Assembly (NCBI RefSeq): GCF_000218685.1
Contig: NW_006763294.1
Coordinates: forward strand, 1,274,959-1,338,958
Direction: 5' to 3'
Length of the DNA: 64,000 nt
From: Serpula lacrymans var. lacrymans S7.9
Taxonomy: Eukaryota; Basidiomycota; Agaricomycetes; Boletales; Serpulaceae
Position 1 is the first letter of the stretch; each line of letters opens with the position of its first letter. The notes beneath the pieces are model-generated. The model worked only from the letters and a program-made list of their open reading frames with translations. It searched no databases and was not told the origin of the DNA. A program made the translations under genes and the position numbers. Shown here in pieces: positions 58,734 through 64,000 of this stretch.

Positions 58734-61704
58734 GTGGCCCCTGCTCCGGGGTGTTGCACGAGCAATAATGGAAAGAAGGGGATGGCTCCCCAATTTGTAA
58801 ATAAATTTGTAAATTTGTTATCTGAAGTATGTACTTGTATACGAAGCTGTGACTGTGGATTTGTCTTGGACCCACCTGACGATATAGCTGCTTTAAGTGC
58901 TGATTCAGAGGGTCAAGATGATGAAGGAGTTGATGCTAGAAATACTTATAATACCACTACTGTATCAGCGTCTCCCCTGGAGTATGGCCCCGGCGAGACA
59001 AACAATAGGGTGCTTAATTCTGGTAAAAATAAAATAGAAAAACATGTTTCTTTTGATACTTCTTCTTCAGAGCCACCCTTTCCCAAAATTCCAAGGCGTG
59101 TGTTGATGCGCATATATTTATTCCAAAAGGAGATCTGTTTAGATGTTGGCGTGGAAAACCTTGCCCGAGGCATAGTATGCCCAACTAGCGCACTGCTTGA
59201 TTCAGGCGCAAATGGCATTTTCATAGATCAGGTCTGGGCGGAGCAAGTTGGACTCCCCCTTGTAAAACTAGATGTATCTATTCCCATCTATAACATTGAT
59301 GGTACGCTTAACGCGGGTGGCTGTATCACGCACAAATGTTCTTTTGTTGTCAAGTACCAAGGACACAGAGAACGAGTCACTGCCAAAGCTACCCAAGTAG
59401 GGAAGATTAATTTAACTTTAGGCTGGACCTGGCTATTTAAACACAATCCTGAGATTGACTGGCAGACAGGGGTTGTCACATTGTCACATTGCCCTCAGGA
59501 ATGTAAAAACTTGGGTAAATCAAGTCGCGTCCGTCAAAATGAGTGTCTTGAAAAGATAAACGCTGGTCACGTTTATGAGCTCAGATCTTTAGAAAAGATC
59601 AATGATGATGATGACAAGGTAAAACCCGAAGAAGAGATTAAGAGGCTGGTGCCTCCCAAGTACCATGACTTCTGGAAAGTCTTTTCCAAACATAAATCAG
59701 AGCGCTTCCCAGAGGCTAAGCCCTGGGACCATGCTATAGATTTGAAGGACACATTCAAACCTAGAAAGGGACACATGATTCCCCTCTCTGCTCCAGAAAG
59801 AGACGAGGTTTATAGTTTCATAAACAAACAGCTTAGGAAGGGTTACATCAGACCTTCCAAGAGCCCTATGACGTCCCTGGTGTTCTTCATTCTTAAGAAG
59901 GATGGAAAGAAGCGCATGATTATGGACTATTGTTATTTGAATGAGTACACAGTTAAAAACGCATATCTGCTGCCTTTGATTAGTCAGCTAGCAGACAAGT
60001 TGGCTGGCGCCAAAATATTGACAAAGATGGATCTCAGATGGGGGTACAATAATGTACGCATCAAGGAAGAAGATGCTTGGAAGGCCACGTTCACGTGCCA
60101 CCAAGGATCCTTCGAGCCCCTTGTCATGTTCTTTGGGTTGACCAATTCACCAGCAACCTTCCAGAGCATGATGAACAAGATTTTTGCGGATATGGAAAAC
60201 TGTGTCATCATTTACATTGATAATTTATTAATATTTACGAAGTCGGACGATGAGGCTGAGCATGACAGGATCATGCAAAAAGTCCTTCAACGCTTACAGG
60301 AACGGGACCTATTTGTCAAACCTGAGAAATGTAATTTTAAAGTGAAGGAAGTAGACTTCCTTGGTATGATAATTGGCCAGAACGGAATCAGGATGGACCC
60401 TGAGAAAGTTCAAGCTATTGGACTGGCCCAAACCTACTCGCATCAAAGGAGTTAGGGCCTTCCTTGGCTTGGGCAATTTCTACCGAAGATTTGTTAAAAA
60501 CTTTGCAAAAATAATGAGACCGTTGAACGATCTCACTAAAAAGGACATTGTTTGGCATTGGGGCGCCAAGGAACAAGAAGCTTTTGATCAACTTAAACAG
60601 GCATTTACAACAGCGCCCATATTAGCATTTCCAGAATTAGACAAAGAGTTCTGGCTAGAAACCAACTCTTCTGATTTTGCTACTGGGGCTGTTTTATCAA
60701 TTAAATGCCCTGACAATCTTTGGAGGCCTTGTGCCTATTTATCACATAGTTTGTCGCCTACAGAGCACAACTATCAAATTTACGATAAGGAGATGCTGGC
60801 CATCATTCGAGCTTTAGAGCACTGGCGGCACTACTTAGAAGGTGCTAGGCACATATTTGAAATCTGGACTGATCATAAGAATCTGGAGTATTTTATGATG
60901 GCCCAAGACTTGAACCGGAGACAGGCTCGCTACGCGGTGTACCTGTCTAGGTTTAATTATAAATTAATTCACAAGCCTGGAACTTCAATGGGAAAAGCAG
61001 ACACTTTATCCAGAAGAGAGGATCATGCCAAAGGCATCGAAGATGACAACAAAGGTGTTACCCTGATAGACTGATCAAGGGTTGCCAATGTTAGAATTGG
61101 GCAGGATTCCGATCTTTTGGAGGTCTTCAAAAAAGACATCTCCTCAGAAGAGAAGGTGTGCCTTGACAGCAATGAGAACTACTTATGGGAAGATGGGCTC
61201 TTCCGTTTCAAAGACAAAATCTATGTGCCTGAGTCCGCAAGGATCAAGGCAATAGATAGACATCACGATACTCCAGTGGCTGGGCACCCTGGGTGGCAAC
61301 AAATGATGGAGTTGATCTCCAGAAACTACATGTGGCCTGGCATGGTCAAAGACGTACAGGAATACGTAAAATCCTGTCTAAGATGTGCCATGGCTAAAAA
61401 CTCACATCAACCGCCGGCTGGGAAACTTATGCCAAATCTGATACCAGCTAGTCCCTGGCAAGATATATCGGTTGATTTTACGACGGATTTGCCTGAGTCA
61501 AACGGGTATGATTCAGTAATGGTGGTAGTAGATTGCTTCTCCAAATTTATATCTACCAATAAAACTATTACCGCCGCTGGTATGGCAGATCTATTTAAAG
61601 ATTTTGTATGGTCTATCCACGGATTTCCGGAAACGCTTATCTCCGATAGGGGACCACAATTTGCTAGCAAATTCACAAAAGAACTATGCCGGATGCTGTT
61701 ATAA
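58734..61704 (+). pseudogene. Gypsy pol: protease, RT, RNase H, integrase; several lesions
   Basis: Protease motif LLDSGANGIFID near 59190. RT reads PSKSPMTSLVFFILKKDGKK, LTKMDLRWGYNNVRI and FFGLTNSPATFQSMMNK, then IIYIDNLLIF near 60212; the family consensus is YxDD, so one catalytic Asp is Asn here. A frameshift near 60420-60440 joins GVRAFLGLGNFYRRFVKNF. RNase H has ETNSSDFATGAVLS, where consensus is ETDASDFA. A stop near 61072 precedes integrase: HHDTPVAGHPGWQQM...CLRCAMAK (zinc HHCC) and the catalytic-core start VDFTTDLPE...ISDRGPQFASKF. Integrase ends abruptly at RML (61696) because an LTR begins. Non-functional. Confidence 0.88.
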
Positions 61705-62062
61705 TTGACGTACCAGTACCTACTTACACTTCACCTTTTTTGTACTTTTACTTTTATTTTTCCAAGTCAAATGACCAGTCATGTGACACAAAACCTGACC
61801 AGAGTCTAGACTCAGCATGTGACCGGTCACATGCTAAACATCGGACTTTAAACTTTATTTACAACTGTACAGTACCTCATGTATTTTAGTATATATACAG
61901 GAGCAATACATGGGGAAGGACTCAGCAAGTCCTCCTGTTGTCTACCAACAACTAACTTGTTCCTACCCAATGGGTAACCACTCCCACCTCTTCCTCCTCT
62001 TTTGAGTGTTGTTTTCATTGTGCTCCAGTGCCCCAAGACTGTGTCTTGTTGGTGTTGTCACA
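61697..62062 (+). repeat. LTR of a related retrotransposon inside Gypsy integrase
   Basis: 366 bp beginning TGTTATAATTGACG and ending GTTGGTGTTGTCACA. It shares CTCAGCAAGTCCTCCTGTTG, CAACTAACTTGTT and GGGTAACCACTCC with the 5' LTR at 56701-57118 but is clearly diverged. Flanks (GGATGC and CCCAAC) show no target-site duplication. Confidence 0.6.
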
Positions 62063-62173
62063 CCCAACGCACTGGAGCTGGAACTCCCAAAACGAATGAG
62101 GGTAGTACCCACGGTCAATATTAGCCGTGTGAAACCCTATAAAGGGCTGCTGCCGGGACAGCACGTAGACCGG

Positions 62174-62381
62174 TGTCATGCACCAAAGTTGATTGGTAGC
62201 ATGGACAGGTGTCAATAACGAAGCGAATATTCAAAAAGACTCGCCTTTGCGCCACACAGGCACAGTGCCACGTGGAATAGTAATTAATATTGCCTTTTTC
62301 GAACTTGTGGCTGATCAGCATCACCTCTATTAGGCAATCCAGTCATGCTCACCTTTGCTTTTCCATTCAGTACTTTCCGCG
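62174..62381. repeat. Left terminal inverted repeat, copy 3
   Basis: 208 bp, near-identical to the 54368-54575 repeat. Confidence 0.9.
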
Positions 62382-63348
62382 TTGTCGATGATGAGAACTG
62401 CAGTTAGAAAACCACACACAAAACAAACTAACACACAATCCTCCCAGATTCCACGGAACTTGTTTATGGGCTTTGCCTCCTAGAACAGTGGAGTGGTCTG
62501 GTTGTTCGTGGGGTGGTACGTATAAAGATCCTTCAAAGTAAAACCCAGAGGTGTATGAGTGTGGGTTTTGAGGAGGAGGGATAGTTGAATTTATAGAAGG
62601 ATAGGGGCTTGGTGACGAGTATAGACGAGCACTACCTTGCTAATCGTAGCACAAGGTAGGTTTGAGAACAACAAGGATGACGAGGTGACGAGGTTCCCAG
62701 TGATAGCAGGCTCCTGACGCACAAACTGTAGTGCTCAGAAGGACTCTAATCAAAAGGGATAACAATGACTTCAAAAGTGGGAAGTGACAATGACAGCAGT
62801 TGACAGTGGTAGAAGTGTGAAGTGTTGTGACCACACTGGATCACAAGTAGCAGAGTAGTGAACTTGAGAGTAGAGAAGAAGTCTGGATTGGATTTCTTGT
62901 TCTCTTTTTACAAGGTAAAATACAGGGGTTTATATAGTAAAAGAGAAGTAGGCTATGCACAGTATAGCTGTGCAAAAAGAATGAGAAAGAATATGAAGGA
63001 AGGAATGTACGCTGACGAATCCTGCGTAGGTAGTACAGGATAAGATTGTCAAAAAAAAAAAAAAAGAAAGGGATAGAACAATAAATGCTGTGAGTAATGT
63101 CACAGGTTTGTACAGCCATAAAGTAAAGTCCAATAGCAAAAAGAGAGCAGGAAAATCATGATGTCATGGGAAGATGCAGTAAAAAAAGGGCAAAGCAAAA
63201 CACTATCAGTATCAACACAGTTCCTTTATTGTCAGTCAGGCATTCTAAAAAAATATGTGTCCATAAAAATGATTCAAAAATCAAAAATAATCGCACTGTA
63301 AATGAATGTTCTGCTGAAAAAAAGAAACTGGAGCCACCGGTCCACCAC

Positions 63349-63891
63349 CTAGTCCAAATCTGACAGTTCCATGGCCTTACCAATGGACTGGTTGTGTTGG
63401 ACCACCTGATCAAACGAGGGAGGGAGAGGAGTAGTTCCAATTTGGAACAAGTGAGTCCCAGGCAGCGTGTGGTAGGTGTAGCTGTAGCGAAGACGATGGA
63501 CAAATGATAAGTGTACCCAAGTGAATGGGACAGCGATGAACATGGGCGACGCAAGGGGATGAACCTTCTCCAGCTCAAAAATTACCCACCCACGCTCCAA
63601 CCAGGCAAGACGAGCGACCGATGTTTTGATAGTATATGATGGCAGATCGACATCATGAAGATGGACCTGTTGCCCTATTTGGACCGGCCGCCGGGGCTTT
63701 GCTGATATTAGCAGTGGCACGTGGTAGTCAACGGATCGGCGACGGAAGTGGATAGGAAGTGGTGACATTAGAAATGGTGGGGGAGCAAAGAAGATGAGGA
63801 GGAGGAGGGTGGAGGTGACGAGGAGGTGAACTAAAATGGGGACCCAGAAACGACCGTCAGGTGAGAATAAAAATGAGAGGAAGGGGCCCAT
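63349..63891 (-). CDS. TIR-element ORF, copy 3 (intact, 180 residues)
   Basis: Same length as copy 2, ATG at 63891 in the context CCACCATGG. Hydrophobic segment WVPILVHLLVTSTLLLLIFF, then LPIHFRRRSVDYHVPL, VQIGQQVHLHDVDLPSYTIK, GWVIFELEKVHPLA and the same C-terminus. A longer frame reaches 63951, but the shared ATG is preferred. Function unknown. Confidence 0.55.
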   Translation of the reverse strand: MGPFLSFLFSPDGRFWVPILVHLLVTSTLLLLIFFAPPPFLMSPLPIHFRRRSVDYHVPLLISAKPRRPVQIGQQVHLHDVDLPSYTIKTSVARLAWLERGWVIFELEKVHPLASPMFIAVPFTWVHLSFVHRLRYSYTYHTLPGTHLFQIGTTPLPPSFDQVVQHNQSIGKAMELSDLD

Positions 63892-64000
63892 GGTGGGGCT
63901 AGGCAAAGGAAGGGGAGTAAGGGAAACAACAAAAGTGAGGGCGCAATGCAATGTGTAGCCAGTGGCGACGCAAAAATTTGCCGAAATGCCGAAATGCGGA

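Larger units (their letters stand above)
57119..62173 (+). mobile_element. Degraded Gypsy LTR retrotransposon
   Basis: Ty3/Gypsy order gag-protease-RT-RNaseH-integrase, with an internal LTR insertion (61697-62062) and truncation at 62173 by TIR copy 3. The 3' part of integrase is missing apart from a chromo-proximal scrap NALELELPKRMRVVPTVNIS (62063-62173). No intact 3' LTR. Confidence 0.85.
62174..64000 (-). mobile_element. TIR element copy 3, right end off window
   Basis: Opposite orientation to copy 2. Left TIR 62174-62381 (208 bp) starts TGTCATGCACC directly after the Gypsy integrase tail. The interior is collinear with copy 1. The window stops a few bases into the right TIR (…ATGCGGA). 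A poly-A run (about 14 A, near 63051) expands a shorter run in other copies. TATATAG on the minus strand at 62931. Confidence 0.85.

Noticed and set aside
1..64000. CRISPR arrays, tRNA or rRNA genes, bacterial operons
   Set aside because: No direct-repeat/spacer array and no recognisable tRNA or rRNA sequence. The gene structure is eukaryotic throughout.

Overview
This window comes from a mushroom-forming basidiomycete (Agaricomycetes). The evidence is many short introns of about 50 bp with GT/AG borders, a FunK1-type fungal kinase, an F-box/LRR-type gene, a Spa2 polarity scaffold, and a dense mix of Copia, Gypsy, Helitron and PIF/Harbinger remnants. No rRNA, tRNA, CRISPR array or bacterial feature was seen. 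The exact species cannot be named from sequence alone.

Layout. (1) 1-2076: C-terminally truncated FunK1 kinase (minus). (2) 2.3-9.2 kb: transposon graveyard with a broken two-gene PIF/Harbinger element (transposase plus a convergent Myb/SANT-like partner), a helicase fragment, copy 1 of an unrecognised terminal-inverted-repeat (TIR) element, a Helitron helicase tail and an ATT microsatellite. (3) 9.4-45.7 kb: gene-rich core. In order it holds a Drs2-type P4-ATPase (+), ATG7 (-), an EgtB-like DinB/FGE iron enzyme (-), a doubtful hemerythrin-like gene (+), a TatD hydrolase (-), TRM5 (+), a large unknown protein (+), an aromatic amino acid decarboxylase (-), a very-long-chain 3-oxoacyl-CoA reductase (+), Spa2 (+), an Ams2/Spt21-like AT-hook protein (-), an FAD/DAO oxidoreductase (-) and an F-box protein (+). 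(4) 47.0-51.9 kb: a large multi-intron protein of unknown family, with a repeat-rich beta N-terminal half and a hydrophobic helical C-terminal half. (5) 52.6-64 kb: nested transposons. A Copia LTR element (minus) sits in a Harbinger scrap and is split by TIR-element copy 2. It is then cut by a degraded Gypsy element (+), which is itself broken by an unrelated-position LTR and by TIR-element copy 3, running off the window edge.

The core genes are mostly housekeeping functions of membrane traffic and polarity (flippase, autophagy E1, Spa2), tRNA modification (Trm5), lipid elongation (3-oxoacyl-CoA reductase) and chromatin (Ams2-like). They do not form an obvious metabolic cluster; several pairs share divergent promoters (TatD/TRM5, decarboxylase/reductase, FAD oxidoreductase/F-box).

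The most novel-looking items are the 2,027-bp element with two 208-bp TIRs. It has three copies here, carries a conserved 180-residue single-membrane-segment ORF, has no recognisable transposase, and every copy lies in another transposon's coding sequence. The second is the large unknown protein at 47-51.9 kb. Exon borders given below were read by eye from splice consensus and protein continuity and have not been tested with transcripts.
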